A stretch of DNA of 64,000 bases. Source: Oleidesulfovibrio alaskensis DSM 16109 (lineage in GTDB: Bacteria > Desulfobacterota > Desulfovibrionia > Desulfovibrionales > Desulfovibrionaceae). The translations under genes and the position numbers were made by a program. Positions within the stretch are counted from its first letter, which is position 1; every line of letters begins with the position of its first letter. The stretch spans positions 1-64,000 of the forward strand of contig NZ_AXWQ01000015.1 in NCBI RefSeq assembly GCF_000482745.1, read 5' to 3'. The notes beneath the pieces were generated by a model. It saw only the letters and a list, made by a program, of their open reading frames with translations. It was not told where the DNA came from and made no database searches. Shown here in pieces: positions 9,025-17,554 of the stretch.

Positions 9025-9222
9025 ATGGATAAAATCGACAAATGGCTGACCATTGATGAACTGGCGGGCTACATCAAGATGAGCCGGACCAAGCTCTACG
9101 GCATGGCCCAGCGCGGCGAGGTTCCCGCCTCCAAGATCGGCAACCAGTGGCGTTTCGACCGGGAGGAGATCGATCAGTGGATGAAGGCGCACGCGACCGG
9201 CAAAGGGGGTTCGAAGGCATGA
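9025..9222 (+). CDS. Excisionase/MerR-type helix-turn-helix protein
   Basis: A 65-residue protein of the HTH_17 (excisionase-like) group. It reads WLTIDELAGYIKMSRTKLYGMAQRGE followed by PASKIGNQWRFDREEIDQWM, the usual helix-turn-helix and wing of this group. The ATG at 9025 follows GGTGAGG. The last bases overlap the start of the methyltransferase gene (ATGA), so the two are translationally coupled. Small proteins of this kind often lead restriction-modification operons, where they could act as a control protein; an excisionase role is possible but no integrase gene is seen in the island. The direct repeat upstream is its most likely target. Confidence 0.82.
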   Translation: MDKIDKWLTIDELAGYIKMSRTKLYGMAQRGEVPASKIGNQWRFDREEIDQWMKAHATGKGGSKA

Positions 9223-11426
9223 GCGCACTGGAAATCAAACGTGACGAAAAGAAGGGCAAAATCTGGAGCCATGTGCGCAGCAAATGGCTGGTAGAAACAC
9301 CCGAAGAGACGGTGCGCCAGGAATATTTGCTGGTGCTGGTCAACGAGTACGGGTTTTCCCTCGATCAGATCGCCGAGGAGATGGACCTGACTGGCCGGGG
9401 TTCCGCTTCCGCCCGCGCCGACTTTGTCCTCTGGCGCACCGCCCAAGACAAGGCCGACGACAACGCCCCTTTCATCATCGTCGAATGTAAATCCGATAAC
9501 ATCACCATCAAACCGCAGGATTACGGCCAGGGTGAAAACTACGCTCGCATCTGCGGCGCACCGTTCTTCGTCACCCACAACTCGCGGGAAACCAAATACT
9601 GGCGGGTCAAGAAAGACAAGGTGCCCGGCTACACGGAGGAAATCGAGAACATTCCCCATGGCGATGCCTCGGACAAGGACATCGAGGAACTGCTCTCCAA
9701 GCTCCGCGCCTTCAAGGAAAAAGAGTTCGCCGACCTGCTGCACAAGTGCCACAACATCATCCGCAACCGAGAGAAGAAAGACCCGGCAGCCGCCTTCGAT
9801 GAAATCGCCAAGGTGCTGTTCATTAAGGTCTATGTGGAACGCTCCCTGCTCACCCGGCGCAATAAGACCAACCTCTTTACCGTCGATGTGTTGAAAGGCC
9901 AGATCGCTGAAAACCCGCTGGACAACCTGTTTCAGGAGACCAAGCGAGCCTACGCCGCCGACAAGATTTTCGAGGACGACGAGCGCATCAACCTCAAGCC
10001 CGCCACCGGCGAGGCCATCGTCAAGGAGCTGGAGAAATACAACCTCTCCGATACCAGCGAGGATGTGAAGGGCGTCGCCTTCGAGCGCTTCCTCGGCCGC
10101 ACCTTCCGGGGAGAGATCGGCCAGTTTTTCACCCCGCGCACCATCGTCGAATTCATGGTGCACATGGTCGATCCCCAGGAAGGTGAGATTGTCTGTGACC
10201 CGGCCAGCGGCTCAGGCGGCTTTCTGATCCGCGTATTCGAGATCGTGCGCGAAAAGATCCTCGCTGACGCCGACCACGAGTATAACGCCTTTAAGGCCAA
10301 GGTCGAAAAGGACAAATCGCTTACCGAGGAGCAGCGGGCCAAGAAGCTCCAGGACAAATTCACCGAAGTGCAGACGCTTATAGACCAGAAGCGCGAGGGC
10401 TCCCGCCTGTGGCAGCTCTCCAATCGCTGCATCTACGGCACCGACGCCAACGACCGCATGGCCCGTACCAGCAAGATGAACATGATCATGCACGGCGACG
10501 GTCACGGCGGCGTCCACCACCACGACGGCTTTCTGAACGTCAACGGTATCTTCGAGGGGCGTTTCGACATCATTCTCACCAATCCGCCCTTCGGAGCCAA
10601 TGTCGAGCCCACCGACAAAGTGCTGGAGGTGGATATCAAGGTCAATCCGGCCGCCGAAGAGCGCTATCTGAAGGAATACGGCGACCTCTATCGCGAAGCC
10701 CAGAACCGAGTGAAGGCGGCGCTCAACAAGCCCATCGCCAGCCTGTTCGACTTGCCCAAAAGCGACAAGGCCAAGATCAAGACCGAAGTGCTCTTTATCG
10801 AGCGCTGCCTCGACCTGCTCAAGCCGGGCGGTCGTCTCGGCATCGTGCTGCCGGAAGGCATCTTCAACAATCCATCACTCGCCTACGTGCGCGAGTTCAC
10901 CGAAAACCGCGCCTTCCTCCGCGCCGTGGTCAGCTTGCCGCAGGAGACCTTCGTCAGCTCCGGGGCCAGCGTGAAATGCTCGTTGCTCTTTTTGCAGAAG
11001 TTCACCGAGGAAGAGCAACTGCGGTTTGACGAGACCTATGCCACCGCCAAGGCGGAGATTGAGGCCAAGTATGCGGACGAGATCAAAGCGGAAAGGGAAC
11101 GGCTGGAAAGCGCAATCGAGGCGGCCAAGCAGGCCAAGGACGCAGAAAAACGCAAGGCCCTGCAAAAGGAACTCAAGGACTACCTGAAGGCGATGAAAGT
11201 CCGGCAGATCAGCGAGGCGCGGCAACGGCTCAAGGAGCGTTTCGACTACCCCATCTTCATGTACGAGGCGGAAAAGGTCGGCATCTCCGCCACGGGTGAG
11301 GAAGATCAGAACGAGCTCTACCCCAACCCCAACCAGCCCGCCGATTGCGACAAGACCTGCCTGGAGTGGTACCGGGAGTTCCTCGCCGATCCGAGCGCCT
11401 TTGCCGTGGCGGGAGTGGCTGAGTGA
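9219..11426 (+). CDS. Nuclease-adenine methyltransferase fusion (HsdR_N-HsdM)
   Basis: A 735-residue protein. Residues 20-150 match the HsdR N-terminal nuclease fold, with the PD-(D/E)xK set Asp68, Glu89 and Lys91 (ADFVLW and IIVECKSDN). From about residue 180 it is an N6-adenine methyltransferase of the HsdM type, with GQFFTPRTIVEFM near 300, SAM-binding motif I DPASGSGGF near 326, and catalytic NPPF near 454. A long charged coiled coil lies near 610-655. It overlaps the HTH gene before it and the HsdS gene after it, so the three form one module. No helicase domain is present here or nearby. The enzyme would therefore cut without translocation, like BcgI-type IIB enzymes, or the nuclease domain may serve another purpose. 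Confidence 0.88.
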   Translation: MSALEIKRDEKKGKIWSHVRSKWLVETPEETVRQEYLLVLVNEYGFSLDQIAEEMDLTGRGSASARADFVLWRTAQDKADDNAPFIIVECKSDNITIKPQDYGQGENYARICGAPFFVTHNSRETKYWRVKKDKVPGYTEEIENIPHGDASDKDIEELLSKLRAFKEKEFADLLHKCHNIIRNREKKDPAAAFDEIAKVLFIKVYVERSLLTRRNKTNLFTVDVLKGQIAENPLDNLFQETKRAYAADKIFEDDERINLKPATGEAIVKELEKYNLSDTSEDVKGVAFERFLGRTFRGEIGQFFTPRTIVEFMVHMVDPQEGEIVCDPASGSGGFLIRVFEIVREKILADADHEYNAFKAKVEKDKSLTEEQRAKKLQDKFTEVQTLIDQKREGSRLWQLSNRCIYGTDANDRMARTSKMNMIMHGDGHGGVHHHDGFLNVNGIFEGRFDIILTNPPFGANVEPTDKVLEVDIKVNPAAEERYLKEYGDLYREAQNRVKAALNKPIASLFDLPKSDKAKIKTEVLFIERCLDLLKPGGRLGIVLPEGIFNNPSLAYVREFTENRAFLRAVVSLPQETFVSSGASVKCSLLFLQKFTEEEQLRFDETYATAKAEIEAKYADEIKAERERLESAIEAAKQAKDAEKRKALQKELKDYLKAMKVRQISEARQRLKERFDYPIFMYEAEKVGISATGEEDQNELYPNPNQPADCDKTCLEWYREFLADPSAFAVAGVAE

Positions 11427-12814
11427 TGACTGAAGTGGCTCAAGCCAGACCGCGAGTCTTTGGCGTCAGCTACCGGGAGCTACAGACGTGGAGCGTTGCC
11501 GCCCAATTCGCTGTTAACTGGAACTGGCCGGATGAGGTAATAAAGCCTTTGTCCAGCATCCTCCACCGACGAACGGAAGCTGCACTTGAAACACTAACGC
11601 CAGAGTCCTTCGCAACACTATTGACGATTCGTTTTGACGGTTCCATTGAGCCGAGAGAGCCGGTTCAAATCAAGGATGTTAAAGGGAAGTTATTCCGAGT
11701 CTTCCCCGGGGATGTCATCTTCTCCAAGATTGATGTGCGAAACGGAGCAATTGGTCTTGCCCCTGATGACATCGATGCCATGTGCGCAACTTCGGAATTT
11801 CCCATCTATTCAGTAAATATTGAAAAGGCACATCCTGAATATGTGAAGCTGTTGTTTCGCACAGCAGCATTTAAGAAGCTGCTCAACTCGATGATCAGTG
11901 GCGCATCAGGACGGAAGCGCATTCAACCATCGCAGCTAGAGGGTGTAAAAGTCCCCATCCCGCCGCTGCCAATTCAGCAGAAGATTGTGGCTCATTGGGA
12001 GGCGGCGCAACTGGAGCAAAGTCAGCTTCTTATGAAAGAGCAGGGCCTTATAAAGGAGAGCCAATCGACTACCCTTGCCCTTCTTGGAATTAAAAAAATC
12101 GAGGGCAAACCTGTTGAAAAAATGTTTTGCCTCCCGTGGAAAGATTCTGAGCGATGGAGCTATGAATATAATAAGCGTGTTCTTGCTGGATTATCATCTG
12201 TAGTTACAGGAGTTTATCCGGCAATCCCTTTGAACAGTATTTGTACAGGAGTGAGCGGATCCACTCCATCTAAGAAGCGTTCCGAGTATTGGGCAGACGG
12301 CACACTGCCTTGGGTTTCCCCAAAAGACATGAAAACTAGGCTAATTACCGATTCTATAGATCACATCTCAGACAATGCAGTTAAAGAACGCCAAGCCCCG
12401 GTAGTCCCACCCGGCAGTATTCTTTTTGTCGTACGAAGTGGGATTCTCCAACACACTGTTCCTGTCGCCATGACAGATATTAGTGTTTCAATAAATCAGG
12501 ATATAAGGGCCTTCACTCCTAATACGGAAAATATTTTAGCGGAGTACCTACTCGCATATTTTGAAGCCAAACAAGACGAATTGTTGCGCTTGGTTAAATG
12601 GAGTACGACCGTTCAGAGTATCAACAAGGAAGAGCTTGAATCTTTCCCTATACCCTTTCCACCTGTGGGTAAACAAAAGGAAATCATCTCGACGGTACGT
12701 AGCTACCACGTCGAGATAGATTCATTGAGACAAAATCGAAACGCTCGGATTCTAAGCGCTGAAAGGGAAATCGAAAAAATGATCCTCGGCATCTGCCCTG
12801 TGGAGGCGCACTGA
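11426..12814 (+). CDS. hsdS: Type I-like specificity subunit HsdS
   Basis: A 462-residue DNA-recognition subunit. It has two target recognition domains, each followed by the conserved linker helix motif: IPPLPIQQKIVAHWEAAQ near 180 and FPPVGKQKEIISTVR near 415. The second domain begins with a typical VSGSTPSKK/W...LPWVSPKDMK stretch. The ATG at 11426 overlaps the methyltransferase stop (TGATG); a GTG three bases earlier is possible. The gene is clearly richer in A+T than its neighbours, especially 12050-12790, as expected where target recognition domains are exchanged. It gives the fused nuclease-methyltransferase its sequence target. Confidence 0.9.
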   Translation: MTEVAQARPRVFGVSYRELQTWSVAAQFAVNWNWPDEVIKPLSSILHRRTEAALETLTPESFATLLTIRFDGSIEPREPVQIKDVKGKLFRVFPGDVIFSKIDVRNGAIGLAPDDIDAMCATSEFPIYSVNIEKAHPEYVKLLFRTAAFKKLLNSMISGASGRKRIQPSQLEGVKVPIPPLPIQQKIVAHWEAAQLEQSQLLMKEQGLIKESQSTTLALLGIKKIEGKPVEKMFCLPWKDSERWSYEYNKRVLAGLSSVVTGVYPAIPLNSICTGVSGSTPSKKRSEYWADGTLPWVSPKDMKTRLITDSIDHISDNAVKERQAPVVPPGSILFVVRSGILQHTVPVAMTDISVSINQDIRAFTPNTENILAEYLLAYFEAKQDELLRLVKWSTTVQSINKEELESFPIPFPPVGKQKEIISTVRSYHVEIDSLRQNRNARILSAEREIEKMILGICPVEAH

Positions 12815-12815
12815 T

Positions 12816-14445
12816 ATGTCCAGAGGTCGCCAATATATCGAGTTCGAGGGGCTATTTTCGGAAAGCGTGCTGGGCATCTTCCGCATCATCCGGGGCTTTG
12901 CCGATCTGCGCGACCTGGCGGCCGTCTCCGTGCCTTACAAGATGGAGGATGGCGAGCAGGGGTTTCGGGTGGTCGGCCATCAGCGGGTGGAATCGGCCAA
13001 ACACGCCGAGGAGATCAAAAACTACCTGGAGCAGAGTGAGAACCGCTTTCTCCCGGAGGTGATCCTTTCCGTTCGTGCGCCGGTCCGTCTGGTGGTCAAC
13101 CGAGGCGAGATCGACCCGGATGAGCTGGGGTTGGGCGAGACGGTTTTTGGAGTGAAAAGCGACAACGGTGGTCTGGTGGATATCTCCCGCCGCTATTCAA
13201 GCCCGACCATGCGCATGCAACGGCTGCGTGTGCGGCGCGGCGATCTGGAGCAGCTCCAGCGGGATAAAATCATCCGCCGCATCGACGGCAATCACCGCCT
13301 GCATCTGGCCGAACAGCTCACCGAAGACCCCAACACCCCGACCAAGTATCTCGCCCCTTTCTGCATGGTGCTGCTCGGCCCGACGGATAACGACGCCGAC
13401 GACTTCGCCGAATCGTTGATCTTCCACACCATCAACAGCACCGCTCTGCCGCTGGAGTCGGAACACGGCCTGCGATTGCTGCTGGGGCAGGATCCGGCGC
13501 ACGCCATGACTCCGGATACCGAATTCGCCTACAACCCGGCGCTGCACCTCACAAGGCTTTTGGCCGACCGGCTACAAGGACTGCCGCAACCGGCCCGGCA
13601 ACGCTTCGGCGAACGACCGTTGACGGCGCTGTGGGAGTCGGCCCGCAACCTGATCGCCATGGACGAAACCATCGCTCAGGATCGGCAAACATTGACCACC
13701 TTTGCCGACGATCTGTTTGCTGCGCTGGCGGACATCGCCACCCGGCTGACCGTCAATCATCCATCGCTATGCAGAACCTACGGTTTCTTCGAGCTGGCGG
13801 CGCGGGTCTGGCGAGAGGCGGTGGGGAACGACCACGAGCAAAAAGTCCGCTGGACGGTGGACTATCTCGACCGCATTGGTCATTGGCTCGGCGGCCAGGG
13901 CATCACCAACCTGCTCGATCCGCTCTCTCCGGCGGAGCAACTGCTCAAGACCTTCAAGGCGGCTCAGTCCCGTATACCCACGGGTTTTCCTTGCCCGTTG
14001 GTACCCGCCACAGGATGCCCCGAATGACGCACACAACAGAGCCAACTTGCGTCTGCAACAGCTTCGGCAAACTCTGACCAACCTCCAACAGCAACACGGC
14101 GTCGGGCTGGAGCTGATCGACATGGGCACGGAAGAAGGCGGCACCTTCCCGATTCATAGCCGGATGTACGAGGCCATCGCCTCCTCGGACATCATAATCT
14201 GCGATTTGACCGGCCATCGTCCGAATGTCTACGTTGAGGCGGGCTACGCCCTGAAACACCACGAGAGCAATCGACTTATCTTCTTGTTCGAGCCGAGCGG
14301 TGCCGGTGACCAGGTGCCGTTCGACCTGAACACCTTCAAATATGTACCCATCACCCAGGCGGCGGAGATTCCCAACCGCTTGACGCCGGAACTTGAATCG
14401 ATCTTGCAAAGCGCTGGCGCACTACTCGGGGGAGGAGCGGCATGA
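12816..14445 (+). pseudogene. DGNHR/DndB-like protein with TIR-like C-terminal domain, split by a frameshift
   Basis: The first frame (12816-14027, 403 residues) starts with ATG behind GGAGG, one base after hsdS. It carries RRIDGNHRLH near residue 157, the signature of DGQHR/DndB and ParB-like folds. Near 13970 the protein-like sequence jumps one base forward into another frame, open to 14445. There it continues PRVFLARWYPP, then a nucleotide-binding fold with IIICDLTGHRPNVYVEAGYAL, like TIR-like or deoxyribosyltransferase-like effector domains. That second frame has no start codon near its conserved beginning, so it looks like the C-terminal half of one gene of about 540 residues. The shift sits near TCCC at about 13970. 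The TGA at 14445 overlaps the Fic start. A sequencing error or programmed +1 shift is not excluded. Confidence 0.7.
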
Positions 14446-15458
14446 CGAAATCCACCTACCAGCCGCCCTACACCATCACTCCTGAGATACTGAACCGGGT
14501 CGCCGCCATCAGCGAGGCCATCGGTCGGTTGACCGTGCTCACTGATCAGGCGAGAGCTTTGCGGCTGCGGCACATCAACCGTATTCGCACCATTCACGGC
14601 TCGCTGGCCATCGAGGGCAATACCCTGAGCGAAGCGCAGATCATCGCGATTCTGGAGGGCAAGCGGGTCATCGCCCCGCCCCGCGAGGTGCAGGAGGTGA
14701 AAAACGCCCTGGCCGCCTATGACCGTTTCAACAGCTGGAAACCCTCATTGGAAAAAGATTTGCTGGAGGCGCATCGGATGCTGATGTCCGGCCTGATCGA
14801 CGAGGCGGGACTGTATCGGCATGGAGGTGTGGGAGTCATGGCGGGAAGCCAAGTGATCCACATGGCCCCGCCCGCCGACCGGGTGCCGCATCTGATGAGT
14901 GACCTGTTCACTTGGCTGGCCGCCACCGACGCCCATCCGCTCATCGCCAGTTCGGTTTTTCACTACGAGTTCGAATTCATCCACCCCTTCGCCGACGGCA
15001 ACGGCCGCATGGGGCGGCTGTGGCAGAGCCTGATCTTGGTTCGCTGGAATCCCCTGTTCGCCGATATCCCGGTGGAAAGCCTGACCTTTGAGCACCAGGC
15101 CGAGTATTACCAGGCCCTGCAGGAAAGCACCCAAAGGACCGACTCCGCCCCGTTCATTGCCTTCATACTGCGGATGATCCTGGATACGGTGACCTCCTCC
15201 GCCCCCCAAGTCAGCCCTCAAGTTACCCCCCAAGTCGGCGATCTGCTGGCGGCGATCCGGGGCGAGATAGGCCGCGAGGCACTGCAATCCGCCATGGGGC
15301 TTTCGGACCGCAAATCCTTCCGCGAGCGCTACCTCAAACCGGCCCTGGCTGAGGGCCTGATTGAGATGACCATTCCCGACAAGCCCAACAGCCGCTTGCA
15401 GAAATACCGCTTGACCGACAAGGGCCGCCAGTGGCTGGCGCAGCATGGCGATGGATAA
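14442..15458 (+). CDS. Fic family AMP-transferase with winged-helix C-terminus
   Basis: A 338-residue Fic protein. The catalytic loop HPFADGNGRMGR starts at His181. The N-terminal helix SLAIEGNTL (residues 54-62) fits the inhibitory motif [S/T]xxxE[G/N] with Glu58, so it is a self-inhibited class II Fic. A C-terminal winged-helix domain (about 260-335) may bind DNA or act in regulation. Fic enzymes transfer AMP from ATP to hydroxyl groups of target proteins. The gene overlaps the preceding frame by four bases and ends 15 bases before jetA, so it sits inside the defence run. Its role there is unknown: it may control a neighbour, or be a passenger. Confidence 0.92.
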   Translation: MTKSTYQPPYTITPEILNRVAAISEAIGRLTVLTDQARALRLRHINRIRTIHGSLAIEGNTLSEAQIIAILEGKRVIAPPREVQEVKNALAAYDRFNSWKPSLEKDLLEAHRMLMSGLIDEAGLYRHGGVGVMAGSQVIHMAPPADRVPHLMSDLFTWLAATDAHPLIASSVFHYEFEFIHPFADGNGRMGRLWQSLILVRWNPLFADIPVESLTFEHQAEYYQALQESTQRTDSAPFIAFILRMILDTVTSSAPQVSPQVTPQVGDLLAAIRGEIGREALQSAMGLSDRKSFRERYLKPALAEGLIEMTIPDKPNSRLQKYRLTDKGRQWLAQHGDG

Positions 15459-15473
15459 AACCGGGGAGAAGAT

Positions 15474-16919
15474 ATGGCACTGGACTACGCCACTTTAGAG
15501 CTGCTCCGCCAGAACCACCCTGCGTGGCGTTTGCTGTGCGCAGATCACGCGCCGCTGGTGGCCGGTTTTCTGCACCGGGTGTTCATCGTGCCCAATGTTC
15601 GCAATCTGTCTCAGGCTGATCTGGTCGAGGCGTTGGAAGATGAGCTTTTCGCCCTGCGTGAGCAGCTGGGGGTCGAGGCCTTTCCCAGAACCGCGCAAGA
15701 CTATCTCAACGACTGGGCCGAAAACGACAAGGGGTGGCTGCGCAAATTCTATCCTTCCGGGACGGACGAACCGCACTTTGATCTGACTCCGGCGACGGAG
15801 AAGGCCCTGGCCTGGCTGGAGGGGCTAACCGAACGCGCCTTTGTCGGCACGGAATCCCGTCTGCTGACCCTGTTTGAGCTACTACGACAGATGAGCGAAG
15901 GGAGCCAGACCGATCCGCAAGTGCGAATCGCAGAACTGCAAAAGCGCCGCAGCGATATCGACGCGGAGATCGCCCGCATTCTGGCGGGTGATATTCCGCT
16001 TCTGGACGACACCGGTCAGAAGGATCGCTTTCAACAGTTTTTGCAGCTGGCTCGGGAGCTGCTGACCGACTTTCGCGAGGTGGAGCACAATTTTCGTACG
16101 CTTGACCGCCGGGTGCGCGAACGCATTGCCCTTTGGGAGGGAGCAAAAGGGGCGCTGCTCGAAGAGATCATGGGCGAGCGCGATGCCATCGCCGATTCCG
16201 ATCAAGGGAAGAGCTTTCGCGCCTTCTGGGATTTCCTGATGTCCCAGTCCCGTCAGGAAGAATTGACCCGGCTGTTGGAACAGGTTTTGTCCCTTCCGCC
16301 GATCCTCGCCATGCGTCATGAAACTCGTCTGCAACGCGTACATTACGACTGGCTGGAGGCAGGTGAACACACCCAGCGGACGGTGGCGAAGCTTTCCGAG
16401 CAGCTGCGGCGGTTTCTCGATGATCAGGCCTGGCTGGAGAATCGCCGCATCATGGACATCCTGCACAGCGTCGAAAACCATGCGCTGGCGTTGCGCGAGG
16501 AGTTTCCATCGGGGGATTTCATGCCTTTGGCCGAGACCTCCGCAACGGTTGAACTCCCCCTGGAGCGACCTCTCTATCGGCCGCCGCTCAAGCCCCTCAT
16601 TGCCGAGATGGCGTTGGACGAAGGGGATGCGGATGTGGATACGGCGGCCCTCTACGCACAGGTGGTGGTTGACCGGGCCGAGTTGACCCGGAATATTCGG
16701 CAGGAACTCCAGGGGCGCAGCCAGATCACCCTTGCCGAGGTGGTGACTCGCCATCCGTTGCGTCACGGTTTGGCCGAACTTGTTGCCTATCTGCAGCTGG
16801 CCGGAGAATGGCCCAAAACGGCCGTGGACGATGAGGTGCAGGAACAGGTGAGCTGGCAGCTGGAGACTGGCATCATGCGCCAGGCGACCTTGCCGCGCAT
16901 TATTTTGCTGAGGAACTGA
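15474..16919 (+). CDS. jetA: Wadjet subunit JetA (DUF3375)
   Basis: A 481-residue protein matching the DUF3375 family, the kleisin-like subunit of the Wadjet anti-plasmid complex. The start MALDYATLELLRQNHPAWRLLCADHAPLVAGFLHRVF is the typical N-terminus, followed by a long helical middle (about 140-260) and winged-helix-like ends. The start has a GGGGAGAAGATATG context. It is the first gene of the jetABCD set, 15 bases behind fic, and its stop overlaps jetB. Wadjet complexes recognise and cleave closed circular DNA of plasmid size. Confidence 0.9.
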   Translation: MALDYATLELLRQNHPAWRLLCADHAPLVAGFLHRVFIVPNVRNLSQADLVEALEDELFALREQLGVEAFPRTAQDYLNDWAENDKGWLRKFYPSGTDEPHFDLTPATEKALAWLEGLTERAFVGTESRLLTLFELLRQMSEGSQTDPQVRIAELQKRRSDIDAEIARILAGDIPLLDDTGQKDRFQQFLQLARELLTDFREVEHNFRTLDRRVRERIALWEGAKGALLEEIMGERDAIADSDQGKSFRAFWDFLMSQSRQEELTRLLEQVLSLPPILAMRHETRLQRVHYDWLEAGEHTQRTVAKLSEQLRRFLDDQAWLENRRIMDILHSVENHALALREEFPSGDFMPLAETSATVELPLERPLYRPPLKPLIAEMALDEGDADVDTAALYAQVVVDRAELTRNIRQELQGRSQITLAEVVTRHPLRHGLAELVAYLQLAGEWPKTAVDDEVQEQVSWQLETGIMRQATLPRIILLRN

Positions 16920-17554
16920 TGATGAATGTCGCCGATACCAACCCCAGCCATTCTGCCCGGCCGCCCCACGAACTCTCGTCGGTGGTGGTGCCTCTGCTCA
17001 AGGGCGTGCTCTATCAGGAGGACAACCCCGGATTGTGGGGCTCGCTGCTGCATCTGCAAGCGAGCGTTCGGGATTACGTCGCGGTTCTTGGTCTGGACCT
17101 GATGCTCGACGAGGCGGAAGGCTACGCTTTTTTGCGTTCCCGGCAGGATGAGGATGAGGACGGTCAGGCGGTCATGCCGCGCCTGGTTGCCCGGCGGCAG
17201 CTCTCCTATCCGGTCAGTTTGTTACTCGCTCTCTTGCGGAAAAAACTGGCCGAGTTCGACGCTGGTGGCGGCGATACGCGTCTGATCCTTTCCCGGGATG
17301 AAGTGGTGGAATTGATCCGGATTTTTCTACCTGCGGGCAGCAACGAGGTGAAACTCATCGATCAGGTCGATGCCACCTTAAACAAGATTGCCGAGCTCGG
17401 CTTTATCCGCCGCTTGCGCGGGCAGGGGCAGATGATTGAGGTGCGGCGCATTATCAAGGCGTTTGTCGATGCGCAGTGGCTCGCCGATTTTGACGAACGA
17501 TTGGCGGAATATCGACAGCAGCTTGCGCAACCGCTGGAGGGGATGGATGGCTGA
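16919..17554 (+). CDS. jetB: Wadjet subunit JetB (DUF4194)
   Basis: A 211-residue protein of the DUF4194 family, the KITE/MukE-like winged-helix partner in Wadjet. Conserved stretches are LLKGVLYQEDNPGLWGSLL, DYVAVLGLDLMLDEAEGYAFL and the C-terminal LNKIAELGFIRRL. Two ATG codons stand in tandem at 16919 and 16922; GAGGA just upstream fits the second slightly better. It overlaps jetA by one base and jetC by eight, so the complex is made from one tightly coupled message. Confidence 0.9.
   Translation: MMNVADTNPSHSARPPHELSSVVVPLLKGVLYQEDNPGLWGSLLHLQASVRDYVAVLGLDLMLDEAEGYAFLRSRQDEDEDGQAVMPRLVARRQLSYPVSLLLALLRKKLAEFDAGGGDTRLILSRDEVVELIRIFLPAGSNEVKLIDQVDATLNKIAELGFIRRLRGQGQMIEVRRIIKAFVDAQWLADFDERLAEYRQQLAQPLEGMDG

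Noticed and set aside
9174..10163. Long minus-strand open frame opposite the methyltransferase
   Set aside because: It is the antisense of a G+C-rich gene with strong domain matches; no ribosome binding site and no family match.
14024..14077. Short frame MTHTTEP after the DGNHR stop
   Set aside because: Only 17 codons in a third frame; the protein-like sequence continues in the +1 frame instead.
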